Below are positions 52,964-61,709 of a stretch of DNA of 64,000 nucleotides, piece after piece. The DNA lies in the NCBI RefSeq assembly GCF_006438825.1, contig NZ_RCZP01000020.1:30768-94767 (forward strand), read 5' to 3'. The notes under the pieces are model-generated. The model made no database searches, had not been told where the DNA came from, and saw only the letters and a list, made by a program, of their open reading frames with translations. How positions within the stretch are numbered: the first letter of the stretch is position 1; every line of letters begins with the position of its first letter. The stretch comes from Muricoccus nepalensis. GTDB lineage: Bacteria > Pseudomonadota > Alphaproteobacteria > Acetobacterales > Acetobacteraceae. Position numbers and translations under genes: made by a program.

Positions 52964-53236
52964 GACAGCTCCACCATCAGCATTATCTGATCACTGGTGG
53001 GTGCTAGATGTGTCTGCCACCCTCATCGCCTAGATGACAGTGCAACCTTGCTCACGGAGAGTTGCCAACGTTCAGGGACGCCCGGCTTAAGGGAGAGCCA
53101 CCTTGCCCCTCGATCCGGCCGGCATCCTGAACGGTCACGAAAGTACAACTGAGCGCTGTTCGCGGAAACCTGAACTGCCTCTGGGGCGTCATACAAGCTC
53201 GGTGCACGGCAAGGCACCTCACCTCCGGTGTCACTG

Positions 53237-54310
53237 ATGACAGGCTTGGACGATCGTAATTCCGCGCTTGTTAACGGTGCTGGGGTGAACACCGCCAAGC
53301 CGCTTACAACACCGGCCCAGGATTTGGTCCTGTTCAGGACCATCGCGGAAGCAGTGAGTGACGGCGTAATCGTCACCAGCGCCGATCTGGACAGTCCTGG
53401 TCCGCGCATCGAGTACGTCAACCCCGCCTTCACGCGCATCACCGGCTACGAGCTTGATGAGGTCCTGGGGCAAACGCCGAGGATCCTTCAAGGTCCACGG
53501 ACAGACCGCTCGACCATGGATCGCCTCAGGGCCGCTCTGGAGCAGGGCGGTACCTTCTTCGGCACAGCCGTGAACTACCGGAAGGACGGGACGGAGTACA
53601 TCAACGAGTGGCTCGTCAACCCGGTTCGCAATGCCGAGGGGCGGCTCCTCCACTGGGTGTCGGCGCAACGCGACGTGAGCACGAGAGAGCGGGCAGCCGC
53701 CAGTCAGCAGATCCTGTTGGGCGAGCTCAACCATCGGGTCATGAACAATCTGGCGGCGGTGCAGTCCCTTGCGACGCGTCTGGGTCGCACCACCAGCTCC
53801 ATACAGGAGTTCCGGGCTGCCCTGCAGGAGCGGTTGTCCGCGCTGGCACAGGCGCAGAAGGCTATTGTCGCCGCGCACTGGCAAAGCGTCCCTTTGCACT
53901 CCCTTGCACAGGCGCAGCTGGCGCCCTTTGGGTTTGGCGATGCCGGGCGCGTGGAGGCCAGTGGACCATCGATCCATCTTCGCGCGGGAGCCGCTGTGGT
54001 GCTTGGTCTGGCGCTGCACGAACTTGGGCTCAACGCACTCAAGCACGGAGCCCTTTCCGCACCTCACGGCCGCGTCGGACTGAATTGGTTGGTGGTGCCC
54101 GGACCGGTAGGCGACAAGCTCTGTGTCAGCTGGAACGAGACTGGTGGAGCAGCCATCACTCCCCCGACGCATCGTGGCTTTGGCCTGCGCCTGATTGAGG
54201 AGGTGCTGGTGCGGGAGCTGCAGGGAGAGGCAAGGATCAGTTTTGACCCCGATGGGGTACACTGCCTACTCGGCGCACCGCTTTCGAGCATCCTGGATCG
54301 GCGGTCCTGA
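53237..54310 (+). CDS. PAS-HWE histidine kinase (LOV-like without photoactive Cys)
   Basis: This 357-residue soluble protein has a PAS domain of LOV type (YVNPAFTRITGYELDEVLG, then QTPRILQGPRTDRS). LOV photoreceptors have GxNCRFLQ at this spot. Here Thr-Pro replaces Asn-Cys, so flavin-Cys chemistry is not expected. The HWE kinase part has acceptor H166 in LLGELNHRVMNNLAAV and an ATPase domain with HELGLNALKHGAL. The start is ATG 53237, with GTG 53228 as alternative. It heads the stress island. Confidence 0.85.
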   Translation: MTGLDDRNSALVNGAGVNTAKPLTTPAQDLVLFRTIAEAVSDGVIVTSADLDSPGPRIEYVNPAFTRITGYELDEVLGQTPRILQGPRTDRSTMDRLRAALEQGGTFFGTAVNYRKDGTEYINEWLVNPVRNAEGRLLHWVSAQRDVSTRERAAASQQILLGELNHRVMNNLAAVQSLATRLGRTTSSIQEFRAALQERLSALAQAQKAIVAAHWQSVPLHSLAQAQLAPFGFGDAGRVEASGPSIHLRAGAAVVLGLALHELGLNALKHGALSAPHGRVGLNWLVVPGPVGDKLCVSWNETGGAAITPPTHRGFGLRLIEEVLVRELQGEARISFDPDGVHCLLGAPLSSILDRRS

Positions 54311-54409
54311 TCATAGGGCGGCTCACGAGGAGTGCACCGTCCAGCCTCTTCCCGCGTTGCATGGTCATCGGCGGACGGACACCCGCCACGCTAGAAAGGA
54401 AAGACGACC

Positions 54410-54991
54410 ATGGCCGAGAAGACCCTTGCTGATGCCTTTCACGAGACCCTCAAGGACGTTTACTACGCCGAGAAGCAGTCGGTACGGGGACTGAAGAAGT
54501 CCGCCAAGGCCGCGCGCTCTCCCGAGTTGAAGGACGCCTTTACACGGCATGCCGAGGAGAGTGCCGCTCAGGTCGAGCGCTTGGTCCGCGTGTTCGAGAT
54601 CATCGGCAAGCCGCCTCGGGCAAAGACCTGCGAGGCCATGCAGGGCCTGATGGCCGAGATGGAAGAGGACTTGGAGTCCTTCGGTGGCACTGAGGCGGCG
54701 GACGACGTGCTGATCGGCTGTGCGCAGGCCATTGAGCACTACGAGATCGCCCGCTACGGCCTGCTCAAGACCTGGGCGCGCAAGCTTGGCCATGAGGATG
54801 CAGAGGAGCTTCTGGAGGAGACCTTGGATGAGGAGAAGCGCACGGACGCCCTGCTCAGCGAGATAGCCGAGGGGCTCGAAGCACCCAACCAGGATAGCGA
54901 GGACGAAGCGGTGGAGGAGGTGCAGAAGGCGCCCCGGCGCTCTGCCGCCAAGCCGCCAGCCTCCAAGTCGCGGGCAAAGGCGAGGGCCTGA
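54410..54991 (+). CDS. YciF-like ferritin-fold stress protein (DUF892)
   Basis: This 193-residue protein has a four-helix DUF892 fold (LADAFHETLKDVYYAEKQ at the start; AQAIEHYEIARYGLLKTWA in the third helix) with Glu/His residues that could bind metal. The end is a Lys/Ala-rich tail (RRSAAKPPASKSRAKARA). DUF892 proteins are induced by osmotic and general stress. The RBS GAAAGGAAAG precedes ATG 54410. Confidence 0.88.
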   Translation: MAEKTLADAFHETLKDVYYAEKQSVRGLKKSAKAARSPELKDAFTRHAEESAAQVERLVRVFEIIGKPPRAKTCEAMQGLMAEMEEDLESFGGTEAADDVLIGCAQAIEHYEIARYGLLKTWARKLGHEDAEELLEETLDEEKRTDALLSEIAEGLEAPNQDSEDEAVEEVQKAPRRSAAKPPASKSRAKARA

Positions 54992-55205
54992 CGCCCCGCT
55001 TGCCGCAAAGATCTCGTACCTTGCGGCAGATCGCGCCGACGGTGGTCAGCGGGACAGTCCTGTGCACGTCGTGCGTCCTCCGGTCCATGCCGAGCTGACG
55101 GAAACGGCTACGGGTCGGAGTATCACCTCGGTGGGCTGCCGATGACGGAAACTTCTTCAACGGGTCGAAGGGGTTCCCGGCCGGTTCTCGGGCGTAGAAC
55201 ATGGT

Positions 55206-56135
55206 ATGATGATGGACCCCAACCAGAAGCCGGCGGGGCTGGAAACTCAGGCGGAGCCCCAACAGGTCGAGGAAGGCAGGGTCACGCCTCCTTCCGACCT
55301 GTCGCCGCGGAGGTGGTGGGGGCTCCTGCGCCGGACCGGCGTGCAGGTCTTTGAGAAGCGCCTTCTGGGGGAGGCGGCAGCCGTGGCGTTCTACGCTTTG
55401 CTGACGGTGTTCCCGGCCTTGGCAGCCCTGATCTGGCTTTGTGGTACCTTCGTCGACCCTGCCGCAGCGACACAGGGCCTGCGGGACACCGCCTCCGGTT
55501 TACTGCCGGCCGGCGCGGCAGAGGTGGCCGGCGAGCTCCTTGGCCGCCTTGCGGATCTTCAGGGGGGTGGCTTTGGGAAGGCGACGGTGGCCGCCGTGGT
55601 CGGCGCAGCGCTCTGGGGTGCCGTTGCGGCCGCGGCCCAGCTTTTCGGGGCGCTGAACGTCGCTTATGGCGAGCTTGAAAGCCGGAGTCTGCTTCGGCTC
55701 TGTGGCGAAGCTCTACTCTTCGCCGTCGGCGCTGCGGCCTTTATCGTCGTGGTGCTTGCCGTCATCCTTTTGCCAGCGAGGCTTGCTGATGAGGCTGGAG
55801 CCGAGGGCATGGAGCAGGTGCTCCTTCACCTCGCCCGGTGGCCGGTGCTCCTGGCAGCCGTGGCCTTGGGGCTGGCCCTGACCTATCGGCACGGGCCGAG
55901 CCGCCGGTGCCCACAGTGGCAGTGGGTCAGCTGGGGTGGTGCCTTCGGCGCCGTTGCCTGGCTGCTCAGCTCGGTGGCCTTCTCCCTCTATGTTTCGAGA
56001 TCTGGTGGCTACGACCGCCTCTATGGCTCGCTGGGTGCCGTGGTCGCGCTGATGGTCTGGGCCTGGCTGTCGAGTGCCGCCGTGCTGATCGGTGCAGCCC
56101 TCAACGCCGAGCTCGAACGCCCGCCGACGGACTGA
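55206..56135 (+). CDS. YihY/BrkB-family inner-membrane protein
   Basis: This 309-residue polytopic protein carries the YihY signature GEAAAVAFYALLTVFPALAALIWL near the N-terminus, ATVAAVVGAALWGAVAAAAQLFGALN, and the C-terminal SGGYDRLYGSLGAVVALMVWAWLSS. About six membrane segments are present. The family's transport role is not established. The start lies in ATG ATG ATG at 55206; any of the three could be used. Confidence 0.88.
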   Translation: MMMDPNQKPAGLETQAEPQQVEEGRVTPPSDLSPRRWWGLLRRTGVQVFEKRLLGEAAAVAFYALLTVFPALAALIWLCGTFVDPAAATQGLRDTASGLLPAGAAEVAGELLGRLADLQGGGFGKATVAAVVGAALWGAVAAAAQLFGALNVAYGELESRSLLRLCGEALLFAVGAAAFIVVVLAVILLPARLADEAGAEGMEQVLLHLARWPVLLAAVALGLALTYRHGPSRRCPQWQWVSWGGAFGAVAWLLSSVAFSLYVSRSGGYDRLYGSLGAVVALMVWAWLSSAAVLIGAALNAELERPPTD

Positions 56136-56167
56136 ACCCTTGTTCAGCTTGTGGCCTGGAGCCCGGC

Positions 56168-57676
56168 ATGCCTGACCTCCCCTCGCAGGAGCACGCCGAC
56201 CAGCAGCAGATCCGGCTTATCCTGGCCGCCCTGCAGGATGGTGTGATCCTTATTGAACCCGACCAGAGGATCAGTTGGGCCAACAAGGCTGCCCTCCGGA
56301 TGCACGGCGTACACGAGGTGGCTGAACTGGGCGCCACCGTGTCCGAGTACCGAGGCCGATTTGAGCTGCGCTACCGCAACCGGCACCGCCTGCCCGAGGG
56401 GGCCTACCCGATGGAGCGGGTGATGGCCGGCGAGGCCTTTGACGAGGTGGTGGTCGAGGTGGCGCCGGCCGGGGAGAACGAGACGCTCTGGACCCACCGG
56501 ATCCGCAGCCTCGTGCTCAACGACCCTGCCGGCGTGCCGAACTGCCTCGTGCTGATCCTGAACGACGAGACCGAGCGCTTCGACGCCGAGGAGCGCTTTG
56601 AGGCCGCCTTCAGCGCGAACCCGGCGCCCGCCGTGATCCTGCGGCTCTCCGATCACCGCCACATCAAGGTCAACCGCGGCTTCCTCGAGATGACCGGCTA
56701 CGCGGAGGAGCAGGTGGTCGGCCGCTCGGCCTATGAGATTGACGTGCTGGAGGGTGCCGCCCGGCGGGAGTTCGCCGTCGAGCGGCTGCAACAGGGGCGC
56801 ACCATCCCGCAAATGGAGGCCCTACTTCAGCTTCCTGGGGGCGGCGAGAAACGGGTGGTGGTCGCCGGGCAGCCGATTGAGGTCGGCGGCACCGACTGCA
56901 TGCTCTTCACCTTCGTTGATATCGAGCCTCACAAGCGGGCCGAGGAGGCTCTTCGGAGAAGCGAGAACAGCTTCGATGTGGCGTTTCGCCTCTCACCAGC
57001 ACCAACTTTCCTCGCTCTGCGTGCCGGCTGCCGCCTGCTGCAAGCCAACACCGCCTTTGTCCGGGAAAGCGGCTACCCCGAGGCGGAGCTGGTCGGCAAA
57101 TGGACTGGCGAGCTCGGGTTGTGGGCTGACCCGGCGGCCGGTCGGGAGCTGGAGCGCCGGCTTGAGGTGGATGGCGCCGTACGCGACTTTGCTCTCCAGC
57201 TGCGTACCCGGGCGGGTGACCTGTTGGACGTCCTTCTGTCCGCCGAGGCGGTGAGCATGGGGGAGGGGTCCTGCGTGCTGGTGGTGGCGCAGAACGTGGC
57301 TGAGCACCGCCGCACAGAGATGGAGATCGCGTCCGCGATCGAGGCGGTCCTGCGTGACACGTCCTGGTTCAGTCGCATGGTGCTGGAGAAGCTCGCCAAA
57401 CTGCGGCGCCCGGACGCCCTCGATGGCACCATGACCGCGGAGCTTGCGGATCTGCCACCCCGCGGCCGCGATGTGCTGGCCCTGGTGTGCCGCGGCATGG
57501 CTGATCCCTCCATCGCCCACAAGCTCGGGATCTCACGCAACACGGTCCGCAACCACATCACGGCGCTGTACCGCAGGACGGGAGTGCGCACCCGGGCAGC
57601 TCTGGTTGTGTGGGCCCGTGAGCGCGGCTTCACGGGCGGTCCGCCGCCAAAGGTACCTGGTCCGACAAAGGACTAG
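56168..57676 (+). CDS. Triple-PAS LuxR-type regulator
   Basis: This 502-residue protein has three PAS modules (about 12-135, 145-270, 280-400; for example ILIEPDQRISWANKAALRMHG and HIKVNRGFLEMTGYAEEQVVG). A C-terminal LuxR/FixJ HTH follows at about 430-490 (LPPRGRDVLALVCRGMADPS, KLGISRNTVRNHITALYRRT). It lacks a receiver or kinase domain, so a ligand sensed by PAS may directly control DNA binding. The start is ATG 56168. The adjacent genes are stress genes. Confidence 0.85.
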   Translation: MPDLPSQEHADQQQIRLILAALQDGVILIEPDQRISWANKAALRMHGVHEVAELGATVSEYRGRFELRYRNRHRLPEGAYPMERVMAGEAFDEVVVEVAPAGENETLWTHRIRSLVLNDPAGVPNCLVLILNDETERFDAEERFEAAFSANPAPAVILRLSDHRHIKVNRGFLEMTGYAEEQVVGRSAYEIDVLEGAARREFAVERLQQGRTIPQMEALLQLPGGGEKRVVVAGQPIEVGGTDCMLFTFVDIEPHKRAEEALRRSENSFDVAFRLSPAPTFLALRAGCRLLQANTAFVRESGYPEAELVGKWTGELGLWADPAAGRELERRLEVDGAVRDFALQLRTRAGDLLDVLLSAEAVSMGEGSCVLVVAQNVAEHRRTEMEIASAIEAVLRDTSWFSRMVLEKLAKLRRPDALDGTMTAELADLPPRGRDVLALVCRGMADPSIAHKLGISRNTVRNHITALYRRTGVRTRAALVVWARERGFTGGPPPKVPGPTKD

Positions 57677-57741
57677 TGCAGAGCGAGTGCCCCTGTAGTG
57701 CAGAAGCCTCCGTCTGTTTCGATGACATCGTTCTCCCGGAA

Positions 57742-57766
57742 GGAACCCTGAAAAGGTTCGCCGGTT
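57742..57766 (+). promoter_or_regulatory. EcfG-type (general stress sigma) promoter candidate
   Basis: GGAAC at 57742-57746, 16 bp spacer, GGTT at 57763-57766. The alphaproteobacterial general-stress sigma factor EcfG recognises GGAAC and (C)GTT with about 16-17 bp between. It lies 65 bp upstream of csbD, a typical target. Confidence 0.6.
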
Positions 57767-57831
57767 ACCGGAGCAAGAGCCGAGGTCTGAACGACCCTGG
57801 CCTCGTTCAGACGTCCTCATGGAAAAGCCAG

Positions 57832-58014
57832 ATGGATAGGGATCCGGTTCCCGGTACCGCTGAGCAGGTGAAGGCTTCCATCAAAGACGCCATCAGCACG
57901 CTCACCGGCGATACCAAGGCAGAAGCTGAAGGTCGCGTCGAAAAGTCCAACGCCGAGGTTCGTAGCACGGCCGCAAGTGCCGAAGGCGAACCCGAGAGCG
58001 CCGCCAAAAAGTAG
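57832..58014 (+). CDS. csbD: CsbD-family stress protein
   Basis: This 60-residue hydrophilic protein starts at ATG 57832 (MDRDPVPGTAEQVKASIKDA...), with TLTGDTKAEAEGRVEK matching the CsbD repeat (KGxxKEAxGKLTGDxxxxxEGKxxQ). CsbD proteins accumulate in general stress responses, but their molecular role is unknown. An EcfG-type promoter precedes it. Confidence 0.85.
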   Translation: MDRDPVPGTAEQVKASIKDAISTLTGDTKAEAEGRVEKSNAEVRSTAASAEGEPESAAKK

Positions 58015-58098
58015 CAACCAGCACCGGTGCGATGCCCCGTGGGCTTGCCGCTCCAGTGGGTGCCCGGCTTCCAGAACAAACCTGAAGGAACTTCTATC

Positions 58099-59049
58099 GT
58101 GCAAACACGCGCCACACCGGACGTCTACAATGATGCCGCAAGGGCAACGGCGGTTCTCCCCGAGGGCGCCCCGTCGCTGCCCTCACGCGTGTCCTGGGGC
58201 GCGGTGATTGCCGGCGCCGTTGTGGCACTGACGATCGGGCTGATGCTGAACGCCCTCGGCGCCGGGATCGGCGCCACCAGCGTCGACGCGACGGCCCGGG
58301 GCACGCCCTCCGCCTCCTCCTTCGGCATCGGTGCCGCCATCTGGGTGCTGGTGTCCAACCTGATCGGCCTCGCCGCGGGCGGCTACGTCGCGGCCCGGCT
58401 GTCGGGCACCTCGGACAACACGGACGGCACGCTGCACGGCCTGGCGGTCTGGGGCACCACCTTCCTGATCTCGGCGGTGCTGCTGGGCAACCTCGTCTCC
58501 GGCATTGCCTCCACCGCGGCCTCCGGCGCCTCCAGCCTGGTCAGCAGCGTTGCGAGCGGGACGGGTTCGGCGGTGTCCGCCGTCGGCCAGCAGGCGGCCA
58601 ACCGCACGGACACGGGCACGCTGCAGAATGCAGCCCAGGGTCTCGTTGACCGGGTGCAGGGAGCCCTCAGCGGGGGCGGCGGTGTTCCGGCCACGATGAC
58701 CTCGGATCAGCGCAAGGCAGAAATGAGCACCTTGGTGACCCGGCGGGTGACCGACGGGCAGCTCTCGACCTCCGACCGTGAACGCCTGAACGGGTTGGTC
58801 GCGGCCGAGTACAACCTCAGCCCTCAGGATGCGCAGGCCCGGGTGCAGCAGGCCGAGCAACAGGCGGTTCAGACGGCGCGCCAGGCCGAGGAGAAGGCCC
58901 GTAGCGCGGCTGACGCCGCGGCCTCCGGAGCCGCCAAGGCCGCCTTCGCGGTCTTCGCGATCATGCTGCTGGGCGCGATCGCCTCGGTGCTGGGCGCCCG
59001 CCGTGGCACCCGTGACCTGCTGACGGTCCGCAGCACCCGTATCGCCTGA
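58099..59049 (+). CDS. Multispan membrane protein of the stress island
   Basis: This 316-residue protein starts at GTG 58099, with GAAGGAAC in front. It has membrane segments at about 32-55 (WGAVIAGAVVALTIGLMLNAL), 78-100 (AAIWVLVSNLIGLAAGGYVAA), 120-140 and 275-300 (FAVFAIMLLGAIASVLGAR). Between them is a Ser/Ala-rich loop and a helical QARVQQAEQQAVQTARQAEEKA stretch. Similar proteins are found near CsbD and DUF2382 genes and are sometimes called PhnA-like. No function is known. Confidence 0.7.
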   Translation: MQTRATPDVYNDAARATAVLPEGAPSLPSRVSWGAVIAGAVVALTIGLMLNALGAGIGATSVDATARGTPSASSFGIGAAIWVLVSNLIGLAAGGYVAARLSGTSDNTDGTLHGLAVWGTTFLISAVLLGNLVSGIASTAASGASSLVSSVASGTGSAVSAVGQQAANRTDTGTLQNAAQGLVDRVQGALSGGGGVPATMTSDQRKAEMSTLVTRRVTDGQLSTSDRERLNGLVAAEYNLSPQDAQARVQQAEQQAVQTARQAEEKARSAADAAASGAAKAAFAVFAIMLLGAIASVLGARRGTRDLLTVRSTRIA

Positions 59050-59170
59050 ACAGGGCGCAGGGACGCCCGACGTCGAGCAGACACGGCCGTCGGGCAGCCC
59101 ACTCGACAGAGGAAGGACCGAGGAGGTCATTCCACTGATCGAGGAGGTCCTCCACCTCGGCAAGCGGACT

Positions 59171-59542
59171 GTGGAGACGGGGCGCGTCAGGGTCTCACTG
59201 ACCACCGAGACGGTGGAGGAGACCCTGCGCGAGACCTTGCGCAGCCGACACGCCGAGGTCGAGCACGTGCCCATCGGCCGCGAGGTAAGCCAAGTACCGG
59301 TGACCCGACAGGAGGGGAACGTGATCATCGTTCCCGTCGTCGAGGAGGTCCTCGTCGTCACGAAGAAGCTGGTTCTCAAAGAGGAGATCCACCTGCGCTT
59401 CGTCGACAGCGAGGAGAGCGTGGAGCAGGCCGCCGAACGGCGGGTACAGCGAGCCACGGTTGAGCGGCTGGTCCCGAAACAAGCGGCCTCGGCTGCTGGG
59501 GCGGCCGAACGGACGGAAAACCCGAAAGGAAGCCAACAATGA
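59171..59542 (+). CDS. DUF2382 (YsnF-type) stress domain protein, start unclear
   Basis: The domain is unmistakable: KRTVETGRVRVS, RHAEVEHVPIGREV and NVIIVPVVEEVLVVTKKLVLKEEIHLRFV. Homology begins upstream at about 59126 (IPLIEEVLHLGKRT) in the same open frame, but no ATG, GTG or TTG occurs between the preceding stop (59024) and the GTG at 59171. The true start may have been lost, be a rare codon, or lie in another frame joined by an indel. The protein's end overlaps the next DUF2382 gene by 4 bp. Confidence 0.7.
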   Translation: METGRVRVSLTTETVEETLRETLRSRHAEVEHVPIGREVSQVPVTRQEGNVIIVPVVEEVLVVTKKLVLKEEIHLRFVDSEESVEQAAERRVQRATVERLVPKQAASAAGAAERTENPKGSQQ

Positions 59543-60543
59543 CGCGTACCATCACCGCCATGTTCGATGTTCGGACGGCCGCCGACGCGGCCGTCAGCCA
59601 GCTCACCCGCGAGCTCGGCCTCGGCAGCGGCCAGGTCCAGGTGCACGCGGCCGAGACCGCGTCGACCGGAACGGCCACCTCGGGGGCGACCGCTGGGGAT
59701 ACGGGCTTCTGGGGGTCGCTGAAGGACCTCTTTGTCCCCGACGAGGACCGTACAGCCTACGCCGAAGGGATCCGCCGCGGCAACTACGTGGTCTCGGCCC
59801 AGGTTGACGAGAGCAAGATCGACCAGGCCATGAACATCCTGGAGCACAACGGGGCGGTGGACCTCGACTCCAAGGAGGCCGAGTGGCGGCAGTCGGGTTG
59901 GACCGGCCATCCGGCCGCCGCCGCAACCGGTGTGGTCGGGACGTCGCCCGCCAACTCCGAACTGGGCGTGGTCGCGACCGGTGCGGTTGCCACGGGTGCG
60001 GTAGCCGCTTCAGCACCGGTGACCGGCCAAACCTCCATGCCAGCGCCGGCGGCCTCCACCACCCGGACCGGGGGCGAGGAGGTGATCCCGATCGTCGAAG
60101 AGCAGGTCCGGATCGGCAAGCGCGACGTGGAGCGCGGCCGGGTGCGGGTGCGGTCCTACATCGTGGAAAGGCCGGTGACCGAGCAGGTGACGCTGCGCGA
60201 GGAGCACGTTGACGTGCAGCGGCGCGCAGTAGACCGGCCGCTGACCGATGCCGACGAAGCGTTCCGCGAGCGCGTCATCGACGCCACCGAGCACTCGGAG
60301 GAGGCCGTCGTCAGCAAGGAGGCGCGGGTCAAGGAGGAGCTGGTCATCCGCAAGGACACCGGTGAGCGTACGGAGACGGTGCATGACACCGTCCGCCGGA
60401 CCGAGGTCGAGGTGGACGACACGACCGGCACGGCGGCTGGCGTCGGCGTGACGGGCAGCAACCCGCCCGGCACCGCCGCAAGCCGAGCCGTTGACGATAC
60501 ACTCGGCACCAACCTCAGCGGCGCCAACCCCAACAAGCGCTGA
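59539..60543 (+). CDS. YsnF/general stress protein 17M-like protein with DUF2382
   Basis: This 334-residue protein has an N-terminal GsiB/17M-like domain (ITAMFDVRTAADAAVSQLT; DRTAYAEGIRRGNYVVSAQV), a low-complexity Ala/Thr/Val linker, and a DUF2382 domain at about 180-290 (EEVIPIVEEQVRIGKRDVERG; RPVTEQVTLREEHVDVQRR). It is likely a stress-induced envelope or cytoplasmic protein of unknown mechanism. It is translationally coupled to the gene before it and followed by a clear terminator. Confidence 0.85.
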   Translation: MTRTITAMFDVRTAADAAVSQLTRELGLGSGQVQVHAAETASTGTATSGATAGDTGFWGSLKDLFVPDEDRTAYAEGIRRGNYVVSAQVDESKIDQAMNILEHNGAVDLDSKEAEWRQSGWTGHPAAAATGVVGTSPANSELGVVATGAVATGAVAASAPVTGQTSMPAPAASTTRTGGEEVIPIVEEQVRIGKRDVERGRVRVRSYIVERPVTEQVTLREEHVDVQRRAVDRPLTDADEAFRERVIDATEHSEEAVVSKEARVKEELVIRKDTGERTETVHDTVRRTEVEVDDTTGTAAGVGVTGSNPPGTAASRAVDDTLGTNLSGANPNKR

Positions 60544-60570
60544 AGGCACCTGGACCAAGGATAAGAATGA

Positions 60571-60601
60571 ACAGGGTGGGGGCACAGCCCCACCCTGTTT
60601 T
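60571..60601 (+). terminator. Rho-independent terminator
   Basis: A perfect 11-bp stem, ACAGGGTGGGG with CCCCACCCTGT, around a 6-base loop is followed by TTTAT. It lies 28 bp after the DUF2382 gene and should end the stress operon transcript. Confidence 0.9.
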
Positions 60602-60694
60602 ATCACCCAGGCAAGCTATAAGTATTGAGTGTGCTCGACAGCAATCTCAGCATGAGCACGGGCTTGCGCGGCCACGACGCCCGGAGACAAAGCC

Positions 60695-60946
60695 TTGTCG
60701 AAGATGGTCTACACCGTGACACCCGCTGACGACGGTTGGGCAATCGTTCAAGAAGCAAACCGTTATACCGGCTACAAAACCGACGCAACGGCGATCAAGT
60801 CTGCCATTGCGGTCGCGAGCAAGCTTGGTCTCAGCGGCCATGAGACCTTCGTGATGCTGCAAAGTCCGGACGGGTCGCTGAAGCAAGTGTTTGCGTCTGA
60901 TCCTGCGCCGCCGACCATCGACAGCATGATGGATGAAGTCAGATAG
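60695..60946 (+). CDS. DUF2188-like small protein
   Basis: This 83-residue protein begins at TTG 60695 (CGGAG eight to twelve bases upstream) or at ATG 60704. The sequence MVYTVTPADDGWAIVQEANRY, then KTDATAIKSAIAVASK and LQSPDGSLKQVF, fits the DUF2188 pattern of a small beta-alpha-beta domain. Such proteins occur in stress and plasmid loci with unknown role. Confidence 0.7.
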   Translation: MSKMVYTVTPADDGWAIVQEANRYTGYKTDATAIKSAIAVASKLGLSGHETFVMLQSPDGSLKQVFASDPAPPTIDSMMDEVR

Positions 60947-60949
60947 CGC

Positions 60950-61117
60950 GTGTCGCCCGAAGATCCGATGAAGCTGCCCTCCGCTCCGCCGCTGCCGCCC
61001 CTGTTGGCGCGCCTGCTGGAGGAGGCGCTGGTGCAGGTGAGCCTCGATAAGGGAGACCTTTTGATGGTGCGGGACGGCCGGGTGCTTCTGTCAGAGACAC
61101 CGGCCAACGATCCGTAG
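60950..61117 (+). CDS. Small hypothetical protein
   Basis: A 55-residue frame starts at GTG 60950 (ATG at 60968 is an alternative), 3 bp after the DUF2188 gene. It reads a Pro-rich start (LPSAPPLPPLLARLLEEAL) and a beta hairpin (VSLDKGDLLMVRDGRVLLS). It is plausible as the last gene of the transcript because a hairpin terminator follows. Confidence 0.4.
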   Translation: MSPEDPMKLPSAPPLPPLLARLLEEALVQVSLDKGDLLMVRDGRVLLSETPANDP

Positions 61118-61188
61118 TTGGAACCTGTTCTCGTGCCCAACTCAGCCAAGCCGCGCTTCGCGGCCGGCGGCCTCTGAGCGCTCGGCGC

Positions 61189-61226
61189 GGAAGGGCCGGC
61201 AGGAGGGGCGCCCTGCCGGCCCTTCC
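61189..61226 (+). terminator. Strong hairpin, probable terminator
   Basis: A perfect 15-bp stem (GGAAGGGCCGGCAGG with its inverse at 61212-61226) around an 8-base loop, followed by ACTTCCC rather than a T run. It marks the end of the rightward stress region. Confidence 0.65.
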
Positions 61227-61436
61227 ACTTCCCAGAGCGCGACGACCAACCTCGCCCCGAGAAGTCCGAGGGGGGTGGTGCACCAGCTTTTGCTGACCAC
61301 ACCGGCCCAGGCCGTAATTCACCGCCGGAGCGAGCTGAATTGGGGATGGCCCTCTCGTGTGCCGATCAGACCACGAGAAGGTAAAGGCGGGCTTGAGGCA
61401 GCGCCTCACTTGAGAGCACAAAACGCAGCCGGCAGG

Positions 61437-61709
61437 TCATGGCGACAGGCGCGACCCACCGGCCGGGATGCCACTCAGCCTGCCCGCAATCCAGTGCTTG
61501 GCGGCCTGCAGGTCGGAGAAGGTCGGGGGCACAGTCACGTGAAGCCGGCCGAAGCCATGCTCCAGGAACCAGTGCCCCACCGCCTCGTGTCCCTCGGCCA
61601 GCCGCACGAGCACGGCGACCAGGAAGTCCCCGGCGAACACCAGCTGCCCATCCTCGTCCGCCGCGTCCGTCCCTAGCCGCACCGGGGTCAAGGTGAGGTC
61701 CGGGCTCAT
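61437..61709 (-). CDS. Small hypothetical protein coupled to Crp/Fnr gene
   Basis: This 90-residue protein starts at ATG 61709, overlapping the regulator's stop (ATGA). It has a beta-rich start (DLTLTPVRLGTDAADEDGQLVFAG) and a helix with DLQAAKHWIAGRLSG near the end. It is probably a small accessory expressed with the regulator. No family is recognised with certainty. Confidence 0.6.
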   Translation of the reverse strand: MSPDLTLTPVRLGTDAADEDGQLVFAGDFLVAVLVRLAEGHEAVGHWFLEHGFGRLHVTVPPTFSDLQAAKHWIAGRLSGIPAGGSRLSP

